From Methanomicrobiales archaeon (GTDB lineage: Archaea > Halobacteriota > Methanomicrobia > Methanomicrobiales > JACTUA01), in assembly GCA_015660865.1 (NCBI GenBank), contig JACTUA010000006.1, positions 23,777 to 87,776 of the forward strand: a DNA stretch of 64,000 bases. Reading direction: 5' to 3'. Positions 50,444 through 58,895 of the stretch are shown here, one piece after another (within the stretch, counting starts at the first letter, position 1; each line of letters starts with the position of its first letter). The notes beneath the pieces are model-generated. The model was not told the origin of the DNA and did no database searches. It saw nothing but the letters and a program-made list of their open reading frames with translations. The translations under genes were made by a program, and so were the position numbers.

Positions 50444-51643
50444 ATGCCGATGAAGCTGAAGGTTATCGGTGCATTTCTTATTCTCGCCGTCGCAGTCCTC
50501 GCCGTTACCCCTTGCGCCGCGGCTGGAAAAGCAGCCAGCGTGACGGTCGGTGGTTGCGTGAAGGTCCCGCCGACTCCCAGCTTCTCTTTCTCACCAGTTT
50601 CAGGAACTGCCCCCCTTCTCGTGATGTTCAGCTCCACATCATCCACAGGAGTCATCACCTCGTATTACTGGGAGTTTGGCGACGGGGGTACATCGACGGA
50701 TGCGAACCCGCAACATACCTATACTACACCAGGGGGCCCCTATTATCCAAAACTCACCCTCTACGGCCCATGCGGTGCGCAGGTAATATTGACGTCTACA
50801 CAATCCATCACGGTCACAAACCCCGCCCCGACCTTCGACTTTACTGCCGATAAGCCCTGTCCCTGCACGAGTAACACGGTGAAATTCACCTGCACGCAAA
50901 CGGGTGTGACCACCATCACTTCCTGGGCATGGGCATACGAAGCGAGCGGCAGCTCAACCTGGAAGACATTAGGTACTACGGGGACGGGCAATCCACTATC
51001 TGCCTCATTTTCCGCCGCCGGAACGTATGATATCCGGCTCACCGTAGTTTCAGGAAGCGTGTCTTACCAGTTGATCAAGCCCGGCTATATCATCGTGATC
51101 AGTTCTTCATCTCCGCTCACTGCTTCCTTTACCGCAACCCCGACGAGCGGACCCAAACCGCTCACCGTGAAATTCAAGGATACGAGCACAGGCTCCTGTA
51201 TCACTTCAGAGAAGTGGGAGAACAAAACCTCGTCAAGCAGCTCCTGGAAGCAGTTCTATCTGAGGGCTGTGGACTCGACCTTTACCTTTACAGCAACAGG
51301 TACCTATTCGATAAGGCTCACGGTATCGAACGCCTGTGGTACAAGTAAGACCAGCGGAACCCAGACCATCACCGTGACGTGCCCGACCGTGACGGCTGGC
51401 ATGTCCGCGAGCCCGACCTCCGTGAAAACCGGGTCCACCGTCACCTTCTCCGATACAACCAGCGGTCCTTACACCTCCTGGGATCTGGATTTCGGTGACA
51501 GCACAACTCATGCGACGCAGAGAGCTGATAAGATCCCTCATATCTATACTACAACGAAAACCAAGACCGTCACGGCGAAACTGACCGTGAAGAATGACTG
51601 CTGCACGAGCACAAAGACCATCTCCATAACCGTAAACAAGTGA
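50444..51643 (+). CDS. Cysteine-rich PKD-domain surface protein
   Basis: The 399-residue product has a signal peptide (MKLKVIGAFLILAVAVLAVT) and four PKD-like domains. The first is canonical (YYWEFGDGGTSTDANPQHTY); the other three are increasingly divergent. Cysteines recur at equivalent places (LYGPCGAQ, KPCPCTSN, SNACGTSK, NDCCTSTK), suggesting disulfides that stabilise the domains. No C-terminal membrane helix or sorting signal is present, so the protein may be secreted or held by other surface proteins. It is preceded by a TATA box and has no operon partner. Confidence 0.8.
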   Translation: MPMKLKVIGAFLILAVAVLAVTPCAAAGKAASVTVGGCVKVPPTPSFSFSPVSGTAPLLVMFSSTSSTGVITSYYWEFGDGGTSTDANPQHTYTTPGGPYYPKLTLYGPCGAQVILTSTQSITVTNPAPTFDFTADKPCPCTSNTVKFTCTQTGVTTITSWAWAYEASGSSTWKTLGTTGTGNPLSASFSAAGTYDIRLTVVSGSVSYQLIKPGYIIVISSSSPLTASFTATPTSGPKPLTVKFKDTSTGSCITSEKWENKTSSSSSWKQFYLRAVDSTFTFTATGTYSIRLTVSNACGTSKTSGTQTITVTCPTVTAGMSASPTSVKTGSTVTFSDTTSGPYTSWDLDFGDSTTHATQRADKIPHIYTTTKTKTVTAKLTVKNDCCTSTKTISITVNK

Positions 51644-52278
51644 TCTTTCCGGGTCTTTCCCCGGTGATTTCGGGAAGGTGCCCCGGGGAGGGCGGCCAAT
51701 CTCACGGTCATGGAACGGGGGGAATCTCCTTCTTTTCCTGAATACCCGGCAAATGCGGTGGTACTCCCCCTAAAATATTGCGTCTTCCATTTCACGTTTT
51801 AACCAGACGGGAACCCGGTGAAGATATCCCTCGGCTGAATCATCCTGTGACCGTGAGGGAAAATTCCGGAACAGCCCTTCCTCAATACCGGATCGCTTTG
51901 CACCCTGGCCGCTCAATCGAAAAGTTAAGAAGAATTTTATAAAACCTATTTTTTCTAATAAACCTTACGGTCTTCAGGAAATCGTCTCTAAAACTGTGAA
52001 TGACTTTTTAGATGCATTGAATAAGTGATCGCTAAAAATGAGCAAAAAACCACTTCCCATTAATTCAATGAAAATGCTTAACCCATCCACATGTTACCAG
52101 GAACCTTCGCGGATGAGACTGGCCCGGTTTGCCTGAAAACCATGCATACGGGGCGTAACGGCAGGCCTTCCGCCGACCTGCCGCATATGCTCCGCCTGCG
52201 ATGAAAGGGGCGAAATCACGGCCACTCAAAAGAGTAAAGGGAATCCCCTTATCATTTTTTATAAATCGCGGGATTTAG
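51644..52278. other. Long intergenic region, no gene supported
   Basis: About 630 bases with no coding signal on either strand. It holds AT-rich patches (51920-52080) and a GC-richer patch (52130-52220). I see no tRNA, no repeat shared with other parts of the window and no clear stem-loop. Confidence 0.4.
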
Positions 52279-52444
52279 TAATTATCCCCTATTAACTGGA
52301 AAAAAAATCGAAACATTTATCATGTGTTAATGAAATTAGTGTTCTTGTCCTTTCCGACCTGCTTGAACGAAGCTCGTGGGGGCCCCGAAGTCACGGGCTC
52401 CACATGGCGGGCGTGAGGGATTATGCACAGAGGTGAAAAGAAAC
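52279..52444 (+). promoter_or_regulatory. Promoter and structured leader of WxL-like gene 1
   Basis: Bases 52279-52354 match 54251-54325 almost without gaps, including the TATA region AAACATTTATCATGTG. The presumed leader of about 100 bases then carries a stem GCTCGTG (52372-52378) with CACGGGC (52392-52398), and ends in AGAGGTGA, a ribosome binding site. The other copy has a stem in the same place. Conservation of both promoter and layout points to shared control of the two surface genes. Confidence 0.5.
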
Positions 52445-52972
52445 ATGAAGAAGTACGTACTTTTGGGAGTGCTCGCCATCATGCTGGTTGCGATTCCGAT
52501 GGCAGTGGCGGCGGCGCCCGCGACGGGCAACGTTCAGGTGACAGGATCTTCCACAGTAGATCAGGAAATTCAAGTCACTCCAGCTACCATAGCACTTCCC
52601 ACTTTAATCCCCGGTACCACGGTCACTACTGACTATGTGGACGTACAGGTGTCTTCGAATGTGCCACGCTGGCATGTTGTGGCGACCGACGACAATAATG
52701 GACACATGTACAAAAATGGCGACGGTGCCCAAAAACTGATTGATGCTCTTCAGATACAGGGACTTAGTGGCGAAGGCCTCGAGTCTTTGAGCGGTACTAC
52801 TGCAGTTGAATTCTATTATGGTTCAACAACCACCCCAGGTTACTCAGGTTGGTATCCTGTTACCCCTGGGCTCGGTGGCGTTGGTGCAACCTGGTTCTCA
52901 CAAAAAGTAGAGAACACGGATAATCCCGGTAGTTATGTGCTTAATGTAGTCTTCACGATCGGATCATATTGA
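52445..52972 (+). CDS. Secreted WxL-like surface protein 1
   Basis: The 175-residue product has a signal peptide (MKKYVLLGVLAIMLVAIPMA). The beta-rich mature domain begins VQVTGSSTVDQEIQVTPATI. The segment PRWHVVATDDNNGHMYKNG and the final strand GSYVLNVVFTIGSY have the order and spacing of the WxL domain of Gram-positive surface proteins, with WxV in place of WxL. The protein encoded at 54416 has the same pattern (SSWYVKISDDTES, AGSYSINLQYQ). A DUF916-like gene lies between them, as in bacterial WxL clusters. The assignment is inference from pattern. The ATG at 52445 follows AGAGGTGA. Confidence 0.65.
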   Translation: MKKYVLLGVLAIMLVAIPMAVAAAPATGNVQVTGSSTVDQEIQVTPATIALPTLIPGTTVTTDYVDVQVSSNVPRWHVVATDDNNGHMYKNGDGAQKLIDALQIQGLSGEGLESLSGTTAVEFYYGSTTTPGYSGWYPVTPGLGGVGATWFSQKVENTDNPGSYVLNVVFTIGSY

Positions 52973-53060
52973 GATTCAAAAGAAGCAGACTACATCCCAA
53001 TAGAGTAGCAAACCCAAAAACCTTTTTAGATGAGAAAATAATTCAATCAGGAGGGAACGT

Positions 53061-54101
53061 ATGCTTTCTGTGAACCATCGTATCCGATTAATCCTGATAC
53101 TCCTGACAGTATTTTTTATCGCTATTCTGGCCATCCAACCGGTTGCTTCGCTGAGAGTGGAAAGTGGGGATTTTAGAATCGCGGTGTCGAAAGGAGACAC
53201 GTACACCATTCCCATTGCCGTCTCCATCGGATCGCAGGAGTCGGCGGGCGATTATGCCATCGATGTGGGCGGCTTCGGGGAGACACCTGACGGAATCTAT
53301 CAATCTCTCCCCGCCTCCAATGATACCAGCTCATTCTCGGCCCGACCATACATCACGGTCAATCAACCGACGGTCCACCTCAATCCGGGAGAACGAGAAT
53401 ATTCTAACATAACAATTCGTGTTCCGGCGAACGCTCCAGACGGTGGACGGTATGCGCTTATTCTCGTCCATCCGGCTCCCGCAGCAGGTGGTGCAGGATC
53501 TGGAATCTCCACTGCTGTCCAGATCCCGGTCATGCTCACCATAGCGGGAAGCACTCTGACCCAGACCGGATCTATCACCAATTTGGCGACGGGTGAGATG
53601 GTTACCGGGGAGCCTATCAAGATTCTGACGACCCTTAAGAACACCGGTAACTACCACTATTACGGGGCTTTTGTGAATGTTACCGTAACTGACGCAGCTG
53701 GGAAGGTGGTTGCCACGACTTCGACAGACCCGTCGCGCCCTGCCATAATCCCTGGATATGCAATAACATTCGTTACGCCCATTACTGCAACCCTGTCCCC
53801 AGGCACCTACACGGTGAAGGCCGACGCGAAACTCGCCGACGGGATGGTCCTTCTTGATTCGAAGACTGCCTCCTTCACCATCCAGACCCCCTACGTCCCG
53901 CCGACCCCAACCCCGCAGGCTACCGTCACCGTAGCTGGGGGAACGCCGATTCCTTCTTATACCGTGCCTGCACCGGCAGGGACCACCGGGCCGAATAAGA
54001 TCCCATTCCTGCCAATTTATACACCTGGGCCGGATGCTCTTATGACTGTCGGAGTAGTATCCGCAGCCCTCCTCCTCTGGTCCGCGAAACGGCGAAGATA
54101 G
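53061..54101 (+). CDS. DUF916-like surface protein (WxL-interacting type)
   Basis: The 346-residue product has a signal peptide and a first domain with GDFRIAVSKGDTYTIPIAVS, then PYITVNQPTVHLNPGERE and ITIRVPANAPDGGRYALILV. This matches the pattern of the DUF916 (WxL protein peptidoglycan-binding) domain: an early kG(x)n strand, PyixvxPxxvxLxpGe, and PxxapxGxY. A second Ig-like domain (EPIKILTTLKNTGNYHYYGA) follows, as in bacterial WxL-interacting proteins, then a Pro/Thr linker and a C-terminal anchor (DALMTVGVVSAALLLWSAKR). AGGAGG is upstream. It sits between two WxL-like genes. Confidence 0.68.
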   Translation: MLSVNHRIRLILILLTVFFIAILAIQPVASLRVESGDFRIAVSKGDTYTIPIAVSIGSQESAGDYAIDVGGFGETPDGIYQSLPASNDTSSFSARPYITVNQPTVHLNPGEREYSNITIRVPANAPDGGRYALILVHPAPAAGGAGSGISTAVQIPVMLTIAGSTLTQTGSITNLATGEMVTGEPIKILTTLKNTGNYHYYGAFVNVTVTDAAGKVVATTSTDPSRPAIIPGYAITFVTPITATLSPGTYTVKADAKLADGMVLLDSKTASFTIQTPYVPPTPTPQATVTVAGGTPIPSYTVPAPAGTTGPNKIPFLPIYTPGPDALMTVGVVSAALLLWSAKRRR

Positions 54102-54250
54102 GGCACTTTTTCAAATCCCTTTTTACGACGATATACCGTTTCCGCCTCCCTGCCGCGTTTCCTTTTTCTGGTGGTATAAGATCAGCCGTCACCTGAGATC
54201 AAACAGGAAACGATATGTACTTACCTCTTTCTCTGGAAACCCGGTTTTTG

Positions 54251-54415
54251 TAACTATCCTCTCTTAACCGGCGAAAAAATCGAAAGATTTATCATATGTG
54301 AATAAAAGTAACATTTCTGTCTTTCACGGTCCGTCGAAATAAAACTTGGTGCCTGCCCGATAGGCACAAGGGTCCTGCGGTGGATTTGAAGGGGATGTAC
54401 AGAGGTGGATGAAGA
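54251..54415 (+). promoter_or_regulatory. Promoter and structured leader of WxL-like gene 2
   Basis: Bases 54251-54325 repeat the promoter segment at 52279-52354, including AAAGATTTATCATATG. In the leader, CTTG plus TGCCT (54345-54354, one bulged G) pairs with AGGCACAAG (54362-54370) around a seven-base loop. AGAGGTGG near the end is the ribosome binding site. The stem's position, but not its sequence, is shared with the first copy. Confidence 0.5.
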
Positions 54416-55117
54416 ATGAGGATGCACATATTTCTGCTTTTAGGCATGCTCACTTTTGTTTTGCTGATCATGCCAGGGATCATACCGTTGCCGGTGGCAG
54501 CTGAGAATGTGACGGTTACGGAAACACCGGTGGTTACCACTGTAACGCCTGCTGAAACCCCGGTCCCGGACCAGAATGTGACGGTTGCGGAAACACCGGT
54601 GGTTACCACTGTAACGCCTGCTGAAACCCCGGTCCCGGACCAGAATGTGACGGTTACGGAAACACCGGTGGCTACCAATGTAACGCCTGCCGAAACCCCG
54701 GTCCCGGACCAGAATGTGACGCCTCAGGAAACAACACCAGGTGAAATTACTATTACATTTGCCAGTGACACCGCAGTTTTTAATAAATTTCATATCGGCG
54801 ATAACGACTGGTCTACAGGGATAACGGTGAACACCAGCTATTCATCCTGGTACGTGAAGATATCAGATGACACGGAGAGTGCAAGCCCGGGTTGTATGAT
54901 AAACGTAAAGGATCCTTCGAAGCATCTGGCGAAGCCGCTATTGGTGAAAAGCATTGATACTTCAAGTTTTGCTGGTGTCAATCCACCCCTCACGATCTGG
55001 ACAGGGAGATCACCGGGCACGTTCACAAATACTCTGTACATCAGGCAGTATTACGGGGATACCGATCCAGCTGGCTCATATTCCATAAACTTGCAGTACC
55101 AGGCAGGACCTTTATAA
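54416..55117 (+). CDS. Secreted WxL-like surface protein 2 with repeat stalk
   Basis: The 233-residue product has a signal peptide (MRMHIFLLLGMLTFVLLIMP), three 23-residue repeats of the type NVTVTETPVVTTVTPAETPV, each with an N-glycosylation sequon, and a C-terminal beta-rich domain of about 120 residues. That domain contains SSWYVKISDDTESASPGC and DPAGSYSINLQYQAG, parallel to the protein encoded at 52445. The repeats act as a spacer between membrane and domain, or between surface layers. No C-terminal anchor is seen. It shares promoter and leader with the first WxL-like gene. Confidence 0.65.
   Translation: MRMHIFLLLGMLTFVLLIMPGIIPLPVAAENVTVTETPVVTTVTPAETPVPDQNVTVAETPVVTTVTPAETPVPDQNVTVTETPVATNVTPAETPVPDQNVTPQETTPGEITITFASDTAVFNKFHIGDNDWSTGITVNTSYSSWYVKISDDTESASPGCMINVKDPSKHLAKPLLVKSIDTSSFAGVNPPLTIWTGRSPGTFTNTLYIRQYYGDTDPAGSYSINLQYQAGPL
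54505..54711 (+). repeat. Three 69-bp tandem repeats
   Basis: GAATGTGACGGTTACGG-type units start at 54505, 54574 and 54643, with a partial fourth at 54712. The period is 69 bases (23 codons) with only a few base changes, so copy number can change without shifting the frame. Confidence 0.9.
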
Positions 55118-55216
55118 TAACCCACATTTTCTCAGGAAACAAGGCCACCCCTAGGGAGGCAGATCTCAGAATAAGAGAATTTTGGATTCTTTCATCGAAA
55201 AAATAGATATTTTGAA

Positions 55217-55696
55217 TCAGGGCATCCTTGCCGTTGTCTCATTGCAGTTCCCTAGGTAGTATGCCTGGGCATCGCATTCACTCCCGTCCGTGAAGACGCA
55301 GACATGGTCCACGCCCCCGTCCGGGTTCTCCCTGATGGTGTACGTAAGGTTCTCTGCAAGACAGAAGTCACCCCAGGGGTCAGTTGAAGTCTCACTGGAG
55401 CCGGAGGCGGCAACGCAGTTGCCCCGGTAAAATTCCCAGGAATCGCAGACGGTGCCGTCGGGAAGGATGCACACCCCGTACCGGTTCCCGTCCGGATTCG
55501 TCCGGACCTCGTAGGTGAAGTTCAGGTCATTGCAGTATTCCCTGGCCAGCGGCGAGAGGTTGGCCGGGGGAGGTGGGACTGATGCTGGCTCACCCGGAGC
55601 CAGAGGGATCCCCGTGAATATGGTGGCCAGAACAAGGACAACGGCGATCGTGGCGAGGATGAAAGCGAGGAAGATGAGATCGTGTCTTCTCTCCAT
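55217..55696 (-). CDS. Membrane-anchored protein with two DUF333 domains
   Basis: The 159-residue product has one N-terminal transmembrane helix (LIFLAFILATIAVVLVLATI) and two tandem DUF333 units. Each has a YC or FC opening, a long strand and a GVCILPDGTVCDSWEFYRGN-type core (second copy: HVCVFTDGSECDAQAYYLGN). DUF333 occurs in small periplasmic or extracytoplasmic proteins, some annotated as putative hemolysins; real function is unknown. The paired cysteines probably form disulfides. The gene is convergent with the surface cluster and monocistronic. Confidence 0.82.
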   Translation of the reverse strand: MERRHDLIFLAFILATIAVVLVLATIFTGIPLAPGEPASVPPPPANLSPLAREYCNDLNFTYEVRTNPDGNRYGVCILPDGTVCDSWEFYRGNCVAASGSSETSTDPWGDFCLAENLTYTIRENPDGGVDHVCVFTDGSECDAQAYYLGNCNETTARMP

Positions 55697-56034
55697 GGGG
55701 ATCCCTTATAGGTGATTACAACCTCATCCCTGATAATCGTGCGGAAATCGTCCTCGTGGCGGGAACCCTCCTTCGGTTCCCATTCCCTGCCCCCCCGGAC
55801 AGTACCGGATGCCCTCCAGACATCTCCCTGAAAAATGGGACTCAAAGTGATCCACTACACCTCCACAAGATCTCAAAGATGGTGTCTTCTGTTTCTATTC
55901 TCATTGTGATGGAAGAATTCCTATGAGGCCAGTGAAAAATCAACAATTTATGAAAAAAGACTAATATGAAAGATATTATAAATTGGAAACAATTATATAT
56001 AGTATAGAGGGAGCATACGCTATTAAGAGGTAGT
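55697..56034. other. Intergenic region with promoter for the propeller gene
   Basis: No gene is visible. A TATA box TTATATATAG at 55993-56002 lies about 35 bases upstream of the ATG at 56035, and AGAGGTAGT just before the ATG is the ribosome binding site. Confidence 0.55.
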
Positions 56035-57620
56035 ATGGGATCACATCTTGCGAGCATCTTATTCATGATACTCCTTCTTGCCGGCCTGGCGACCATCCCG
56101 GCCGCTGCCGGCTCTTCAATGATGTTCCGGATGAACCCTGAGCACACCGGGAATTACAGCAGCATCTCCGGTGGAATCCACCCAAATAACGTTCTGAAAT
56201 GGGTCTTCCCGACAGGAATCGGGTCAATTGATATGTTTTCCTCCCCTGCTCTGGTGGATGGCGTGGTCTACGTAGGAAGCGGTAATGGGAAGGTCTATGC
56301 CATAGATGCAGCGACCGGCACCCAGAAGTGGAACTTCACAACAGGATCGTGGGTGGATTCATCCCCTGCAGTTGCGGACGGCGTGGTCTACGTAGGAAGC
56401 GGTAATGGGAAGGTCTATGCCATAGATGCAGCGACCGGCACCCAGAAGTGGAACTTCACTACAGGATCCTATGTTTGGTCCTCCCCTGCAATTGCGGACG
56501 GCGTGGTCTACGTAGGAAGCGGTAATGGGAAGGTCTATGCCATAGATGCAACAACCGGCACCCAGAAGTGGAACTTCACTACAGGATCCTATAGAAGTGG
56601 GCCTTCACTACAGGATCTTTCGTGGATTCTTCGCCTGCAGTGGTGGACGGCGTGGTCTACGTTGGGAGCTACGATAATATGGTTTATGCCATTTATGCGG
56701 CAAACGGCACCCAGAAGTGGGCCTTCACTACAGGATCCTATGTGTTATCCTCTCCTGCAGTGGTTGACGGCGTGGTCTACGTTGGGAGCTATGATGACAA
56801 AGTCTACGCCATCGGCTTCCTGCCACCCGTTGCCAACTTCACAGCCACCCCCACTTCCGGCACCGTCCCTCTAACCGTCACCTTCACGGATCTCTCCACG
56901 AACAATCCCACGTCATGGAACTGGTCTTTCGGTGACGGAACTTTCAACGAGACGCAGAATACGGTCCACACGTACGCTTCAGCAGGGACCTACACGGTGA
57001 CCCTCACGGCCTTGAATGCCGGGGGGAGTAACACATCACCGGGCACGACTATCACGGTGACTGTACCGCCACCCGTTGCCGACTTCACCGCCACTCCCAC
57101 TTCCGGCACCGCCCCTCTCCCCGTAACCTTCACGGATCTCTCCACGAACAATCCCACGTCATGGAACTGGTCCTTCGGCGACACGGGCTGGTTTAATACC
57201 AGCTCAGCAGGTGCAAGGAATGCCACGCATACTTACACAAGTCCCGGCACCTATACCGTCATGCTATCGGTCACAAACCCCTCAAGTACAAACAGCAAAA
57301 CGGAGACCGACTATATCAGTGTCATACCCCCAATTCCAACCACGATGGCCCCAACTCAGGCTCATTACCGCAGCTACATAAGAATCGGTGGAGGATCCCC
57401 GCCGTCTCTTCCGACGGTAATATCAACTCCTGCCCCGGTTACTGAAAGTGAGACAACTCCCACTCCATCTGTTCCTGAAGGGGAAACAACTCCCGCTCCA
57501 TCTGTTTCAGGAATGGGGATCCCCGCCGCTCCAGCAGGTACCAGTTCACCTGGGTTCGAAGCTCTCTGGGCAATTGCAGGATTATCGGTCCTGATATGCT
57601 GGAGGAAGAGGCTCCTTTAA
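56035..57620 (+). pseudogene. Frameshifted PQQ-like propeller plus PKD surface protein with PGF-CTERM tail
   Basis: The first part (from 56035) has a signal peptide and PQQ-type propeller repeats of 40 residues with GVVYVGSGNGKVYAIDAATG and TQKWNF. Near 56590 the frame shifts. The propeller continues as QKWAFTTGSFVDSSPAVVDG in another frame, open from 56622 to 57620, followed by two PKD domains and a C-terminal SSPGFEALWAIAGLSVLICW with a basic end, a PGF-CTERM archaeosortase signal. The shift comes from 29 extra bases (56575-56603) that duplicate TTCACTACAGGATC. The upstream frame would run on as unrelated sequence to 56874. Unless the shift is a sequencing error or corrected by recombination between repeats, only a truncated, unanchored propeller is made. 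Confidence 0.8.
56251..56604 (+). repeat. 120-bp tandem propeller repeats
   Basis: Units starting near 56251, 56371 and 56491 are almost identical over their whole 120 bases (for example GGAAGCGGTAATGGGAAGGT). Related units follow at about 56640 and 56760. The step between the third and fourth is 149 instead of 120, which causes the frameshift. Confidence 0.9.
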
Positions 57621-57726
57621 CGAAGGCATCATCCAGCCTTCCATGATTGCCGCGGAGGGAGATTTCCCGCCCGTCACACAGCAGTGCAGCCAGAGAAAAA
57701 GATAGAATGGGTCCAGAAAAAAGTGA

Positions 57727-58719
57727 TTATCCGCAGCCACCCGTGGCAGCAGTGCCCGTGGTGGAGAGGTTGACGCTGCACTCCGCCGGCGCAGTAGCGA
57801 AGTGGGCGCAGATCGCCTGCTTGTATGCATCGGGGGTCCTTTCGCCGTTGTAGACCTCCCCGTTGATGATCACTGTCGGGGATGCCTGGACATTATTGGT
57901 ATTCGAAAGCGTCTCGTCGGCCGAGAGCAATGCCAGCGCGCCCGGGCTGTTGGCGCAGGTCTCTACCCCCTGGGCATCGATCCCCAGCGCCTGCATGGTC
58001 TTCGCCCGGCAGGCATCGAGCTGGGTGGCGTTCTGCCAGTTCGGGTAGCAGTCCCGGTCGTAAGCGGTCAGATAAGGCCAGAGCTGCTGGGGATAGTCCC
58101 GGTTGATGCAGAGTTGCCGCAGGTCCTCCATCGCCTCGGATGGGCCGTGCAGGGAGCTGACAGAAGCGGCGGTTGTTCCCTGGACGCTCACAATGTACCG
58201 GACCGTGATATTCGCCTTCGTACCCAGGAGGTTCGCGACCGGCTGCATCGCGGCCTCGGCCTGGGTCCCGTACGGGCAGAAGGCCATCACGTAGAGGTCA
58301 ACCACCGGGCTGGCGGACGCCACCGGCGCGGCGGTTGCCTGGGGCTGTGCGGCGGTTGGCTGGGTTCCCGTGAGCGCGAGTGAGTTCGGGAAAAGAAGGG
58401 TGCAGTCCTTTGTCGCAAACAGGGGGATGTCGCGTCCCAGGTACTGTACATTGATCTCGTAGATCCCGCTCTTCTCAGTGACATTCACGAGCGTTGCGGT
58501 GGAACCTGCCTGTGCGAGGTTAGCGTTCACGAAGGTGAGCACGGTCCCGCCGCAGGCCTGCGGTGGCACAGCGGGGGATGCGCCCATGTTCCCGGTAGCG
58601 ATGACGATTGCAGCGAGAAAAATGATCGCGGCAACGAGGATCAATCCAGCGATAACTCCTTTTTTGGCGAAGACCTGGGAGGGGGAGTTTTTCAAGTCGT
58701 TCTTGGGGGGTTTGGCCAT
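57727..58719 (-). CDS. Membrane-anchored DsbA-like thioredoxin-fold protein
   Basis: The 330-residue product has one N-terminal transmembrane helix (GVIAGLILVAAIIFLAAIVI), a first extracytoplasmic segment of about 90 residues and a Gln/Ala/Pro linker. A thioredoxin-fold domain begins VVDLYVMAFCPYGTQAEAAM. CPYG places a single cysteine at the active site (CxxG), so it may act as an isomerase or reductase with another thiol rather than as a dithiol oxidase. The later SPTVIINGEVYNGERTPDA has the conserved cis-Pro (Thr-Val before). Additional paired cysteines (QLCINRDY, DRDCYPNW, LDACRAK, VETCANS) could form structural disulfides. It ends in GGCG. Confidence 0.85.
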   Translation of the reverse strand: MAKPPKNDLKNSPSQVFAKKGVIAGLILVAAIIFLAAIVIATGNMGASPAVPPQACGGTVLTFVNANLAQAGSTATLVNVTEKSGIYEINVQYLGRDIPLFATKDCTLLFPNSLALTGTQPTAAQPQATAAPVASASPVVDLYVMAFCPYGTQAEAAMQPVANLLGTKANITVRYIVSVQGTTAASVSSLHGPSEAMEDLRQLCINRDYPQQLWPYLTAYDRDCYPNWQNATQLDACRAKTMQALGIDAQGVETCANSPGALALLSADETLSNTNNVQASPTVIINGEVYNGERTPDAYKQAICAHFATAPAECSVNLSTTGTAATGGCG

Positions 58720-58895
58720 GTCTATCGTTCCTTTCTCTCTTGTGAGATAGAGAATGGGGCGTGATCGATTAAAATGATACTGTCCCCCTCAAATCCGGCG
58801 ACAGGCCGGGTCGGGGTACCTGGACTGGATCATCCCGGGATCAGCGGCATGGAGATACCAGCGGGTTTAAGAAACCGGGTGCCCACCATGGTATC

